A DNA stretch of 64,000 nucleotides from Bacteroidia bacterium (lineage in GTDB: Bacteria; Bacteroidota; Bacteroidia; Flavobacteriales; Flavobacteriaceae). Shown here piece after piece: positions 1 through 8,371 of the stretch. The notes under the pieces are model-generated. The model saw nothing but the letters and a program-made list of their open reading frames with translations. It searched no databases and was not told where the DNA came from. The first letter of the stretch is position 1. Every line of letters starts with the position of its first letter. The position numbers and the translations under genes were made by a program. The DNA lies in NCBI GenBank assembly GCA_030432635.1, contig JAUIMB010000001.1:1-64000 (forward strand), written 5' to 3'.

Positions 1-1447
1 TTGCCTCGTCAAACATTTCTGACTTAAAAAAGAACTCGTCGGTTGTTTGGATTCGATTTTCGGCTCTTACATTATATTGAAAGTTGATGTTTTGGATGAT
101 GCCTTTGTTTGCACCTGTTTTGGATCCAAATGGGAACACACGACTCACACTGGCTTGTAAAGTAGGCAAAGTCATGTTTATTGCCTCGGTATTTGTGTTT
201 TGTTGGTGGGTTGCCGTGAGGTTGACATTCACCTGTGGTTCACCTTGAAAGCTTTTTGAATATGAAATTGAAGAGGATAGGGTATTGTTTTGCGTGAGCG
301 GTAGATTTAATTGGTTAATGGATTGCTGAAAGAATCGACTGCTCCCCAAATTTACAGATGCAGAAAACCGTGAATTGGGATTGGACTTTTGGTCTTGTTG
401 ATGTGACCATCGTATATTGTATATGGTGGATTTTGAATAATCGGGAAAACCACGTTCACTGCTGATAAGGTTTTCGTATCTAAAACTAAAATTCCCGTTG
501 TATTTGTAGCGCACCTTGTAATTATTGTCAAGACGTAAACCATAACTTCCATTGGTGTAATAATCACCCAAAACTGCCAAGTCAAAATAATCGCTAATTG
601 CAAAATAGTAACCACCATTTTGTAAAAAATAACCTCTATTGGTATTGCCCAAATCCTGTCCTGGTGTTGGAACGATCACACCAGAAGTTTGCTTTTTTGT
701 CATAGGAAAATAAGCGAAAGGCAAGCCGATTGGTGTTGGTACATCGTAAATGAATAAGTTGGTCAAGCCAGTCACGACCTTCTTTCCAGGAACGATTTTT
801 GCATTTCGCATTAGAAAATAATACTCTGGGTCATCGAGGTTTTCAGAAGTTGTGAATCGTCCATTTTTAACAAATAAAACAGAATCATTTTCCATTTTTG
901 TTGTCTCGGCTATGATAGTGCCACCACTATGTTCGGTCTTGGAGTTGAATACCAGAGCCTTTTTGGTTTGGGTGTTAAAAATGATGGAGTCTGGTTCGAT
1001 AACACTTTGTCCTTGAGTAAATACTGGTGCTTGGGAATATACACCAGAAGTATCCTTTAACCGTCCTGCATACACTAAGTTTTTGTTGTGGTCGATGACA
1101 ATGATACCAGCTTTAATATTCATGTCTGTATAATCCACTTGCGCCTCGTTGTAAAGGGTTGTTTGGTTTTTCTTTTGGTTCATACGAACATAATCCTTGG
1201 CCTTGTAGTTTACAATGTCTTCGAGGGTTTCTTTTTTCTTCGGAACAGAGTCATTTTTCACACTATCAACTTCCTTGGTATTTAATGGTGGAGCCAATAA
1301 AGAATCAATTGATACGTTGATGGTGTCATTTACGGGTTTTGGTTTGATGGGATCCTTTGGTTTAGGGAACTCTTGAGCAAAGCAAAACATGTTGATAAAC
1401 ATGGTAAAACTTAGGGTAAAAAGTATGTGTAAGCTTTTTGTACGCAA
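1..1447 (-). CDS. lptD: LPS-assembly outer-membrane protein LptD (3' end off window)
   Basis: Reading leftward, the frame stays open from about 1498 to the window edge, so the C-terminal part is missing. The visible protein starts with a hydrophobic signal segment ending in CFAQ, then a Pro/Lys-rich linker, then an OstA/LptA-like segment (VYAGRLKDTSGVYSQAP, DSIIFNTQTKKALVFNSKTE) and the beginning of a beta-rich region (PIGLPFAYFPMTKKQTSG, LGDYYTNGSYG). This order is typical of Bacteroidota LptD, which inserts lipopolysaccharide into the outer leaflet. The start is uncertain: the only ATG (1402) falls inside the signal peptide and would remove its basic n-region. I used the in-frame TTG at 1447 (LRTKSLHILF...); the frame also allows TTG at 1498. 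The gene is divergent from the amidase at 1599. Family call firm, start weak. Confidence 0.88.
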   Translation of the reverse strand, partial: MRTKSLHILFTLSFTMFINMFCFAQEFPKPKDPIKPKPVNDTINVSIDSLLAPPLNTKEVDSVKNDSVPKKKETLEDIVNYKAKDYVRMNQKKNQTTLYNEAQVDYTDMNIKAGIIVIDHNKNLVYAGRLKDTSGVYSQAPVFTQGQSVIEPDSIIFNTQTKKALVFNSKTEHSGGTIIAETTKMENDSVLFVKNGRFTTSENLDDPEYYFLMRNAKIVPGKKVVTGLTNLFIYDVPTPIGLPFAYFPMTKKQTSGVIVPTPGQDLGNTNRGYFLQNGGYYFAISDYFDLAVLGDYYTNGSYGLRLDNNYKVRYKYNGNFSFRYENLISSERGFPDYSKSTIYNIRWSHQQDQKSNPNSRFSASVNLGSSRFFQQSINQLNLPLTQNNTLSSSISYSKSFQGEPQVNVNLTATHQQNTNTEAINMTLPTLQASVSRVFPFGSKTGANKGIIQNINFQYNVRAENRIQTTDEFFFKSEMFDEA

Positions 1448-1559
1448 TGCTTTTAGGTGTATTTTTGCTAAAGTATGGCTCGGTTTTTGAATTGCCAAAA
1501 TTACATATATTTTTTATGATTAATTTATAATTCAATTAATTTATCACCACATCAAAACG

Positions 1560-1585
1560 CCTTTAAAAGCAAGGCTTTTGAAAGG
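1560..1585. other. Inverted repeat in the amidase leader
   Basis: CCTTTAAAAGC is followed after 3 bases by a near-perfect inverted copy, ending 13 bases before the amidase ATG. It could fold as a 5'-UTR hairpin near the ribosome entry region. There is no U-run, so it is not an obvious terminator. Function unknown. Confidence 0.35.
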
Positions 1586-1598
1586 ATAAAAATAAACC

Positions 1599-2732
1599 AT
1601 GTTGATAAAACGTTTAACATCTATGACAACGACAGTTCGAAATATATTGGTATTAATAGTCTTTTTATTTACCAGTAATTTAACATCCTTACACAGCCAA
1701 AATGATAGTGGCAAATTTGTAGTGGTCTTGGATGCTGGTCATGGTGGTCACGATTCTGGAAATCTTGGAAGTGGTTATAAGGAAAAAGACATTGCATTGA
1801 AAATAGTGCTTCAAATCGGAAACGCTTTGGAGAAACATAAAGACATCAAGGTCATTTACACGAGGAAGAAAGACGTGTTTGTAACCTTGAGAGGACGAGC
1901 CAAAATCGCCAATGATGCAGATGCTGACCTTTTTGTGTCTGTACATTGCAATGCGCATAACTCTTCTGCTAATGGTACAGAAACTTTCGTGCTAGGCTTG
2001 CATGCGAACCAGCGCAATTTTGAAATAGCAAAAAAGGAAAATGAGGTAATTTTTCTAGAATCAGATTATGAGCAACATTACGAAGGATTTGATCCCAGTT
2101 CTCCAGAATCACTGATAGGACTCACCTTGATGCAAGAAGATTACTTAGACCAGAGCATTAGGTTAGCGAGATATATTGAAGATAATTTTATCGCACAACA
2201 GAAACGTAAAAGTAGGGGTGTAAAGCAGGCAGGATTTTGGGTGCTTCATAACACCTATATGCCAAGTGTTTTGGTGGAAACTGGTTTTTTGACTTTTAAG
2301 AAGGAAGGTGCATATCTGCATTCTAAAAACGGACAATCAAAAATGGCGACATCCATAACCGATGCAATTCTTGATTACAAAAGGCAATTGGACCTTAATG
2401 TAGGCGAAAGTATTTACGACAATTCAGAAACAGCTGCTGAAGTTGCTGCAGAGCCACTTCTTATAGACAATGTGGTCTTTAAAGTCCAAATAGCTGCAAG
2501 TTCCAAACAGTTAGAGCCTAAATCCTATAATTTTAATGGACTGTCAGATATTTCAAGGGAAAAGGTCGGCAATATTTACAAGTATTTCTATGGATATACT
2601 TCAGATTATAACAAAATCAAGCAATTCCATATTCAAGCTAAAGCCAAAGGTTACAAAGACAGCTTTGTTGTCGCTTATAAAGATGGAAATAAGATTGCTG
2701 TGTCTGAAGCCTTGAAATCTGCGTCTAATTAG
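1599..2732 (+). CDS. N-acetylmuramoyl-L-alanine amidase (Amidase_3) with SPOR-like C-terminus
   Basis: The 377-residue protein begins with a signal peptide (start at 1599; a second ATG at 1623 would also leave one). The Amidase_3 catalytic domain covers roughly residues 40-265: VVLDAGHGGHDSGN carries the first zinc His, VSVHCNAH the later metal His, and LVETGFLT the catalytic Glu. This family cuts the amide bond between MurNAc and the stem peptide during cell separation. The last 80 residues (VFKVQIAASSKQL ... GYKDSFVVAYKDG) look like a SPOR-type fold, which in known proteins binds glycan strands lacking stem peptides at the septum. It is divergent from lptD and precedes the MlaD-like gene by 85 bp, an order I recognise from other flavobacteria. 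The SPOR assignment is by pattern only. Confidence 0.92.
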   Translation: MLIKRLTSMTTTVRNILVLIVFLFTSNLTSLHSQNDSGKFVVVLDAGHGGHDSGNLGSGYKEKDIALKIVLQIGNALEKHKDIKVIYTRKKDVFVTLRGRAKIANDADADLFVSVHCNAHNSSANGTETFVLGLHANQRNFEIAKKENEVIFLESDYEQHYEGFDPSSPESLIGLTLMQEDYLDQSIRLARYIEDNFIAQQKRKSRGVKQAGFWVLHNTYMPSVLVETGFLTFKKEGAYLHSKNGQSKMATSITDAILDYKRQLDLNVGESIYDNSETAAEVAAEPLLIDNVVFKVQIAASSKQLEPKSYNFNGLSDISREKVGNIYKYFYGYTSDYNKIKQFHIQAKAKGYKDSFVVAYKDGNKIAVSEALKSASN

Positions 2733-2817
2733 ACACATTCTTTATATATTTATTGCTAATTTTGTTTTTGCCTATGCGTAGCTTTGGCAGAGCAAGGTTA
2801 ACCCAAAATTGTAGAAA

Positions 2818-3756
2818 TTGAAAATCTCAAGAGAAGTAAAAACCGCAGTACTCGTCATTTCTGGCATCGTACTATTTATTTTTTTATTTAACTATCTGAA
2901 AGGTGAGCAGCTTTTCGATTCGCAAAACACCTACTATACAGAATTTGACTATAACGCATTGACCGAGTCTTCGCCTGTAACCGTAAAAGGGAATAATGTT
3001 GGAAAAATCAAAAACATTACCTATGATTACGATTCAGGAAAAACACGTGTTGCGTTCACAGTTGATGAAAAGCTGAAATTTTCCAAACAAAGTGTCATCA
3101 GATTATACCAAACTGGTTTGATGGGTGGTAATGCGTTAGCTATTGTTGTGAGTAATGAAGGTGAACAAGCAGCATCTGGAGATTTTCTGGCTTCAGAAGT
3201 GGAAGAAGGTTTGGTTTCAAGTTTGACAAAAAACTTTTCAGGAGTTGGTTCCGATTTAGGAACTACTTTGAAAACAGCTGATACACTATTGGTCAATCTC
3301 AATAACATCGTTTCCGACGACTCGGAAGAAGGTCTTAAGAATGCCATAGCCGAACTTAATGCGACCATGAAGTCATTTCAATCGGTTGCGCACTCCATCA
3401 CTGGTCTAGTAAATAAAAACGATGATAAACTTGCAGCTGTATTGACTAATTTTGATTCAATTAGTCAAGATCTTTCCGTTTTAACAAACGATTTGAAAAC
3501 GGTTGAGTTTTCAAAAGTTATTGGCAAGTTAGACCAAACATTGAGTTCGTTAAACGTTCTGTTGGATGGTGTCAATAGTGGAGAGGGAACGATTGGGAAA
3601 CTGTTGAATGACGAAACCTTATACGATAATTTGGAAGCGGCTTCAAAAGAATTAGAGGAATTGCTCAGAGACTTTAAGTTGCATCCAGCACGTTACAGAC
3701 GTATTTTGTCAAAAAAGGAAATACCGTATACACCTTCTGAAAGAGACCAAAACTAA
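2818..3756 (+). CDS. MlaD/MCE-family lipid-transport protein
   Basis: A 312-residue protein with an N-terminal membrane anchor (TAVLVISGIVLFIFLFNYL) and one MCE domain at about residues 38-115 (YYTEFDYNALTESSPVTVKGNNVGKI, then RLYQTGLMGGNALAI). MCE proteins form periplasmic rings or tubes that carry phospholipid between membranes; MlaD is the substrate-binding part of the Mla ABC transporter. The rest is helical, as expected for an MCE tail. The start is TTG at 2818: no ATG lies nearby and KISREVKTAVLV is the usual family N-terminus. No ATPase or permease partner is adjacent. The next gene begins 12 bp downstream, so the two are probably co-transcribed. Confidence 0.9.
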   Translation: MKISREVKTAVLVISGIVLFIFLFNYLKGEQLFDSQNTYYTEFDYNALTESSPVTVKGNNVGKIKNITYDYDSGKTRVAFTVDEKLKFSKQSVIRLYQTGLMGGNALAIVVSNEGEQAASGDFLASEVEEGLVSSLTKNFSGVGSDLGTTLKTADTLLVNLNNIVSDDSEEGLKNAIAELNATMKSFQSVAHSITGLVNKNDDKLAAVLTNFDSISQDLSVLTNDLKTVEFSKVIGKLDQTLSSLNVLLDGVNSGEGTIGKLLNDETLYDNLEAASKELEELLRDFKLHPARYRRILSKKEIPYTPSERDQN

Positions 3757-3768
3757 TTACAGCATAAT

Positions 3769-5079
3769 ATGGAATACATACCACAACTATTATTTGCCAT
3801 TGCGTTGATCTTGGGCATTGGTTATTTCGCCAAAAATGTAATGAAGCTAAGGCGAAATATCAAGCTAGGACGTGATATGACCATTAATGACAACACATCC
3901 GAACGATGGAAAAACATGATAATGATCGCATTGGGCCAAAGCAAAATGGTGAAGCGACCAATTGCTGGCTTGCTACATATCATTGTCTATGTAGGTTTTG
4001 TTGTGATCAATATTGAGGTACTGGAGATTATTATTGACGGACTTACAGGTAAACATCGTATATTTTCTTCTATCGGAAGTGCTTATGGTGTGCTAATAGG
4101 AACCTTTGAAATTTTGGCGATTTTGGTTTTTGTGTCGGTAATAATTTTCTGGATTCGCCGTAATGTCATTCGATTGAAGCGATTCCTAAGTTCTGAAATG
4201 AAGGGTTGGCCTAAAAATGATGGGAATAATATTCTTTATTTTGAAATGATCCTGATGACCTTGTTCCTTGTCATGAATGCTACCGATTTAAAGTTTCAGG
4301 CAATGGACTCTGGTAATGTGATTAGTCAATATATAGCGCCTTGGTTTAGTGACTTCTCTGAGCAAACGAATCATTATATTGAAAGAAGCGCATGGTGGCT
4401 CCATATTTTAGGGATATTAGTGTTTTTGAACTACCTCTATTTTTCTAAGCACTTGCACATTTTGTTGGCATTTCCGAATACTTACTACGGAAAATTAACA
4501 CCTAAAGGACAATTTGAAAATATTGAAGCTGTGACCAAGGAAGTCAAAATGATGATGGATCCAAATGCAGATCCATTTGCTGCACCTTCTGAAGATGAAG
4601 GCGATGCTGAAGTTCCTGCTAAGTTTGGTGCTAGTGATGTTCAGGATCTCAGTTGGCTAAATTTGCTCAATGCCTATACATGTACCGAATGTGGTCGTTG
4701 TACTAGTGAATGTCCAGCGAATCAAACCGGAAAAAAATTGTCGCCTCGAAAAATCATGATGGATACACGCGATCGTTTGGAAGAAGTAGGGAAGAACATT
4801 GATGCCAATAATGGCGAATTTAAGGATGATGGCAAACAACTTTTGGGCGACTATATTTCACATGAGGAACTTTGGGCTTGTACAACATGCAATGCTTGTG
4901 TCGAAGCTTGTCCTGTAAGTATTGATCCACTGAATATTATTATGCAGATGCGTCAATATTTGGTGATGGAACAAAGTGCAGCACCAATGGAATTGAATAA
5001 CATGATGACGAATATTGAAAATAACGGTGCGCCTTGGCCTTATAACCAAATGGATCGTTTAAATTGGAAAGACGAATAA
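3769..5079 (+). CDS. Membrane (Fe-S)-binding oxidoreductase subunit, HdrDE-like
   Basis: The 436-residue protein has five membrane segments in its first 240 residues, including LLHIIVYVGFVV and a last one containing KHLHILLAF; the His residues there could ligate heme b as in NarI/HdrE-type subunits. Two ferredoxin-type motifs follow: CTECGRCTSECP and CTTCNACVEACP, giving two predicted 4Fe-4S clusters. Together with the CCG-domain protein at 5210 this forms an HdrD-like electron-transfer pair common in Bacteroidota. Electron donor and acceptor are unknown. It lies 12 bp after the MlaD-like gene and is separated from its partner by a REP-like element. Confidence 0.88.
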   Translation: MEYIPQLLFAIALILGIGYFAKNVMKLRRNIKLGRDMTINDNTSERWKNMIMIALGQSKMVKRPIAGLLHIIVYVGFVVINIEVLEIIIDGLTGKHRIFSSIGSAYGVLIGTFEILAILVFVSVIIFWIRRNVIRLKRFLSSEMKGWPKNDGNNILYFEMILMTLFLVMNATDLKFQAMDSGNVISQYIAPWFSDFSEQTNHYIERSAWWLHILGILVFLNYLYFSKHLHILLAFPNTYYGKLTPKGQFENIEAVTKEVKMMMDPNADPFAAPSEDEGDAEVPAKFGASDVQDLSWLNLLNAYTCTECGRCTSECPANQTGKKLSPRKIMMDTRDRLEEVGKNIDANNGEFKDDGKQLLGDYISHEELWACTTCNACVEACPVSIDPLNIIMQMRQYLVMEQSAAPMELNNMMTNIENNGAPWPYNQMDRLNWKDE

Positions 5080-5091
5080 TACAATAATTTT

Positions 5092-5185
5092 GGCGTTACC
5101 CTCTTTCGCTTAAATGCTTCAGAGGGTCAGGCTTTCGGCAGTCGCTCTCTTCGAGGAGCTCCAACAAAGCCTCAATCCCTAACGC
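5092..5185. repeat. REP-like palindromic intergenic element
   Basis: The intergenic space holds a GC-richer block bounded by GCGTTA and TAACGC as inverted termini. Inside are two smaller hairpins: CCCTCT/AGAGGG, and GCTC/GAGC around a short TCTTCGAG loop. The stretches CAGGCTTTCGGCAGTCGCTC and CCTCAATCCCTAACGC match my memory of a dispersed element seen between genes in many flavobacterial genomes (GGCGTTACC...CCCTAACGC). Only one copy is in this window. It sits inside an otherwise continuous operon and may affect mRNA stability or attenuation. Confidence 0.75.
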
Positions 5186-5209
5186 AACAATAGAATAGGT
5201 AAGAAAGAA

Positions 5210-6001
5210 ATGAGTGAGCAACTAAAAGTGCCTACAATGGCAGAGTTTATGGCAGAAGGGAAGCAACCTGAGATTTTATTTTGGGTCGGCTCGGCTGGAA
5301 GTTATGATGATAGAGCAAAAAAAATCACGAAGGCTTTTGTGAAAATTTTGAACAAAGCCAATGTTGAATTTGCTGTTTTAGGAACCGAGGAAAGTAATAC
5401 AGGTGACGTTGCCAAGCGTGCAGGTAATGAGTTTTTGTTCCAAATGCAAGCAGTTACCAATATAGAGGTGTTAAATGCTTATGAGGTGAAGCGCATTGTG
5501 ACGTGTGATCCGCATTCGTTCAATTGCATAAAAAATGAGTATCCAGGTTTGGGTGGCGTTTACGATGTTGTACACCATACACAGTATATTGAAGAGTTAA
5601 TTGCTGCTGGTCGTTTGCAAGTTGGTAGTGATACGCTTAAAGGGAAGCGCATAACGTTTCATGACCCATGTTATTTGGGTAGGGCAAATAAGGTTTACGA
5701 ATCTCCTAGAACTGTACTTAAGGGCACCAATGCTAATATTGTCGAAATGAAACGACATAAAAGCACAGCATTGTGTTGTGGTGCTGGAGGAGCGCAAATG
5801 TTCAAAGAGCCTGAAAAGGGTGATATGGACATCAATGTTATGAGAACTAAGGACGCACTAGAAACCAACCCGAATATTATCGCTACAGGTTGCCCTTATT
5901 GTAATACGATGATGACCGATGGCATCAAAGCTCATGAAAAAGAAGCTGATGTTGAAGTACTGGATGTCGCTGAAATTATAGCTAAAGCCCAAAACTTTTA
6001 A
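5210..6001 (+). CDS. (Fe-S)-binding protein with CCG domains
   Basis: A 263-residue soluble protein with two Cys-rich (CCG) modules: CDPHSFNCI paired with HDPCYLG, and ALCCGAGGAQMF paired with ATGCPYC. CCG domains, as in HdrB, GlpC and LutA, hold an unusual Fe-S cluster and handle thiol/disulfide or quinone-linked electron transfer. It is the evident soluble partner of the membrane subunit at 3769. The segment FWVGSAGSYDDRAKKI near the N-terminus is also typical of this flavobacterial family. The ATG at 5210 follows the REP-like element by 24 bp. Physiological substrate unknown. Confidence 0.9.
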   Translation: MSEQLKVPTMAEFMAEGKQPEILFWVGSAGSYDDRAKKITKAFVKILNKANVEFAVLGTEESNTGDVAKRAGNEFLFQMQAVTNIEVLNAYEVKRIVTCDPHSFNCIKNEYPGLGGVYDVVHHTQYIEELIAAGRLQVGSDTLKGKRITFHDPCYLGRANKVYESPRTVLKGTNANIVEMKRHKSTALCCGAGGAQMFKEPEKGDMDINVMRTKDALETNPNIIATGCPYCNTMMTDGIKAHEKEADVEVLDVAEIIAKAQNF

Positions 6002-6002
6002 G

Positions 6003-6200
6003 ATGCCACAAATTGATAAAAAACGTATTATCACTGCTGGATTGGTAGGAGGAACCATTTTTGCTATTGTTGTGGTGCTTTTTGATTACGTTTTTGGTCG
6101 TGGTTTTTCATGGCCTAGATTGGCATTCTATTTCATATTTGGAGTGTTGATGTATGGGTTTTTGACCTACCGAAATTTTAAGAAGCACAACAAGCAATAA
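6003..6200 (+). CDS. Small two-helix membrane protein
   Basis: A 65-residue protein starting one base after the stop of the (Fe-S)-binding gene, so translationally linked to it. It has two hydrophobic segments (IITAGLVGGTIFAIVVVLF and LAFYFIFGVLMYGFLTY) with basic ends (PQIDKKR, KKHNK). No family recognised beyond a conserved small membrane protein. Position suggests an accessory to the redox pair, but nothing in the sequence proves this. Confidence 0.75.
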   Translation: MPQIDKKRIITAGLVGGTIFAIVVVLFDYVFGRGFSWPRLAFYFIFGVLMYGFLTYRNFKKHNKQ

Positions 6201-6273
6201 TTCACTTAAGCTCAGTTCGATCATTTCTGATTGACCCAAAACCTTAGATAATTTAATTGAAACAAAGAGACAT

Positions 6274-6759
6274 ATGCTAGTAGATTTTAGTTCACTACCC
6301 GATGAATCTCGAGTTTGGATATACCAAGCCAATAGGTCGTTTACAGAACAGGAACTTTCGGAAATACAAGAAAGATTGCATGTGTTTCTTGAAAATTGGA
6401 CAGCACATGGAAGTAATCTTGAAACAGGTTATGTTATTGAATATAAAAGATTTATAGTGATTGCGTTGAATCAAAGCTTGAATTCAGCAACAGGTTGTAG
6501 TATTGATGCTTCAGTACATTTTATCCAGCAATTGGAGCAAGACTATAATGTAGATCTTATGGATAAAATGAATGTATCCTACAAGCAAGGTGATTATGTT
6601 GCTCATAAATCGTTATTGGATTTCAAAAAAATGGCAAAAGATCGAGCGATTTCCAAAAACACCATTGTTTTTAATAATCTAGTGACTAATATTGCAGAGT
6701 TTAAAGAGAATTGGGAAGTGCCTGCCTCAGAGAGTTGGCACAGTAGATTCTTGAAATAA
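6274..6759 (+). CDS. Conserved flavobacterial protein (often labelled 'ABC transporter ATPase')
   Basis: A 161-residue soluble protein with no signal peptide. Homologues in this gene neighbourhood are, as I recall, often called ABC transporter ATPases, but no Walker A, ABC signature or Walker B is present. Visible features are an acidic, helical N-terminal part (RSFTEQELSEIQERLHVFLE), a hydrophobic strand (RFIVIALNQ) and the segment SGATGCSID-like around Cys (NSATGCSIDASVHFI). It lies between the redox genes and serB, all in the same direction. Function unknown. Confidence 0.8.
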   Translation: MLVDFSSLPDESRVWIYQANRSFTEQELSEIQERLHVFLENWTAHGSNLETGYVIEYKRFIVIALNQSLNSATGCSIDASVHFIQQLEQDYNVDLMDKMNVSYKQGDYVAHKSLLDFKKMAKDRAISKNTIVFNNLVTNIAEFKENWEVPASESWHSRFLK

Positions 6760-6827
6760 TTTTTAGATGTGTATTACGAATGAACAAGAGTAAGGAACCA
6801 ATCTTAAAGGAGCTGGAAAATAATATC

Positions 6828-8051
6828 ATGTCTAATGAAATATTCTTGATGAATATTTCAGGGCAGGACAAACCTGGACTGACGTCAAGTCTGACCAATG
6901 TTTTAGGACAATATGATGCAAAGATATTGGATATTGGTCAAGCAAATATTCACGATACCCTATCGTTGGGAATTTTGTTTGAAATACAATCTGGTGCCAA
7001 TTCGGCATCTGTATTAAAAGACTTACTATTTAAGTCTTATGAGTTGGGAATCACAGCAAAATTCAGTCCGATTACTTCTGAAAACTATGAAAATTGGGTG
7101 AACCTTCAAGGGAAAGATCGTTACATTATCACGATTTTGGGAGAGAAATTGTCAGCCGAACAAATTTCTAAAGTCACCGAAGTCATTTCTGAAAGAAACC
7201 TGAATATTGATGCCATAAAACGTCTAACTGGACGTACATCATTAATCAAGAAAGAGGAATATCCTCGGGCTTCCATTCAATTGTCCATAAGAGGGAAAAT
7301 TGATAACAAACAGGGCTTTACAGAGCGTTTCATGCAAATTTCAAGGGATTTGGATGTTGATATTGCCTTTCAGGAGGATAATATCTTTAGACGAAATCGA
7401 CGCTTGGTGTGCTTCGATATGGATTCTACATTGATTCAAACTGAAGTAATTGATGAACTTGCAGAATTGGCTGGAGTCGGACAAGAGGTGAAAGCCATTA
7501 CAGAGTCTGCGATGCAAGGAGACATAGATTTTAACGAAAGTTTTAAACAACGGATGAAACTTTTAAAAGGTTTAAGTGAGGCTGTCCTTCATGATGTTGC
7601 GGTGAATCTGCCAATTACCAAAGGCGCAAAGCGACTCATTGATACATTGAAAACCTACGGATTTAAAACGGCTATATTGTCTGGTGGCTTCTCATATTTT
7701 GGCCATTTTTTACAACAAAAATTAGGTATTGATTACGTATATGCCAATCAACTGGAAATAAAAGATGGCGTCCTAACTGGGAATTACCTAGGTGATATTG
7801 TCGATGGAAATAAAAAAGCCGAGTATTTACAGGAAATAGCAGATAAAGAAGGGATAGATATTGCCCAGACCATAGCAGTTGGTGATGGAGCGAACGATTT
7901 ACAAATGCTCAATTTAGCAGGCTTGGGTATTGCGTTTCATGCCAAGCCTAAAGTGAAGGATAATGCGCAGAGTTCGATTTCTAGTATTGGGTTAGATGGT
8001 GTGCTGTACTTGTTGGGTTACCATGATCGGCATATTGATTTGATGGATTGA
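6828..8051 (+). CDS. serB: Phosphoserine phosphatase SerB with N-terminal ACT-like domains
   Basis: SerB hydrolyses O-phosphoserine to serine, the last step of the phosphorylated serine pathway. The C-terminal half is a HAD phosphatase: CFDMDSTLIQTEVIDELA holds the nucleophile and acid/base Asp pair, AILSGGFSYF the motif II Ser, and AVGDGANDLQMLNLAGLGIA the motif III/IV Asp residues. The first 180 residues include an ACT-like segment (NISGQDKPGLTSSLTNVL). I start at the ATG at 6828 (MSNEIFLMNISGQ), which begins right at the ACT fold; an earlier in-frame ATG at 6780 would add 16 polar residues. Confidence 0.95.
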   Translation: MSNEIFLMNISGQDKPGLTSSLTNVLGQYDAKILDIGQANIHDTLSLGILFEIQSGANSASVLKDLLFKSYELGITAKFSPITSENYENWVNLQGKDRYIITILGEKLSAEQISKVTEVISERNLNIDAIKRLTGRTSLIKKEEYPRASIQLSIRGKIDNKQGFTERFMQISRDLDVDIAFQEDNIFRRNRRLVCFDMDSTLIQTEVIDELAELAGVGQEVKAITESAMQGDIDFNESFKQRMKLLKGLSEAVLHDVAVNLPITKGAKRLIDTLKTYGFKTAILSGGFSYFGHFLQQKLGIDYVYANQLEIKDGVLTGNYLGDIVDGNKKAEYLQEIADKEGIDIAQTIAVGDGANDLQMLNLAGLGIAFHAKPKVKDNAQSSISSIGLDGVLYLLGYHDRHIDLMD

Positions 8052-8257
8052 TGAATCATCCTCAATATTATCTTTCTAAACTGCATTCATATCAGTTAAC
8101 ACAATAAATTTTAAACTATCAAATTAATGTCCTCGAGGTAGACACGGTTGGGATTATTAGTCTGTTGGCATATGGTAAGTATAAAAAGCCAGGATTGATT
8201 GGCTGTTAACAGTATCATTTTCTTTATAAGCACATAATAAAGTATGGTATGACAACC

Positions 8258-8279
8258 ATTGCAAGTAATAACGAAATCT
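8258..8279 (+). repeat. 22-bp motif, copy 1 (second copy at 13224)
   Basis: ATTGCWAGTAATARCGAAATCT occurs here, 92 bp before the kinase start, and again at 13224-13245 ahead of the lipoprotein gene; the two copies match at 20 of 22 positions. It may be a regulatory site shared by the kinase and lipoprotein promoters. It also faintly resembles a conserved 16S rRNA segment, so chance similarity is possible. Confidence 0.45.
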
Positions 8280-8291
8280 TACTGTACGTTC

Positions 8292-8302
8292 AACAACTAA
8301 AA
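8292..8302 (+). promoter_or_regulatory. Possible single half-site for the LytTR regulator
   Basis: AACAACTAAAA fits the AACYACTAAAW repeat found in pairs at 11323, 13270 and 14275, with one deviation. No second copy lies 20 bp to either side. It could be a weak autoregulatory site for the kinase/regulator operon, or chance in AT-rich DNA. Confidence 0.25.
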
Positions 8303-8371
8303 CACGGCAACATATAGCGTAGTCAATTTTATTTACTAAATTAAATGCTCAAAAACCAAACTTTTTAGCTT

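Larger units (their letters stand above)
8052..8371. other. Intergenic region upstream of the TPR kinase
   Basis: 320 bases without a convincing reading frame or terminator. It holds the 22-bp motif at 8258 and an AACAACTAAAA half-site at 8292, both described separately. I could not assign a confident TTG/TAnnTTTG promoter. Confidence 0.6.
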
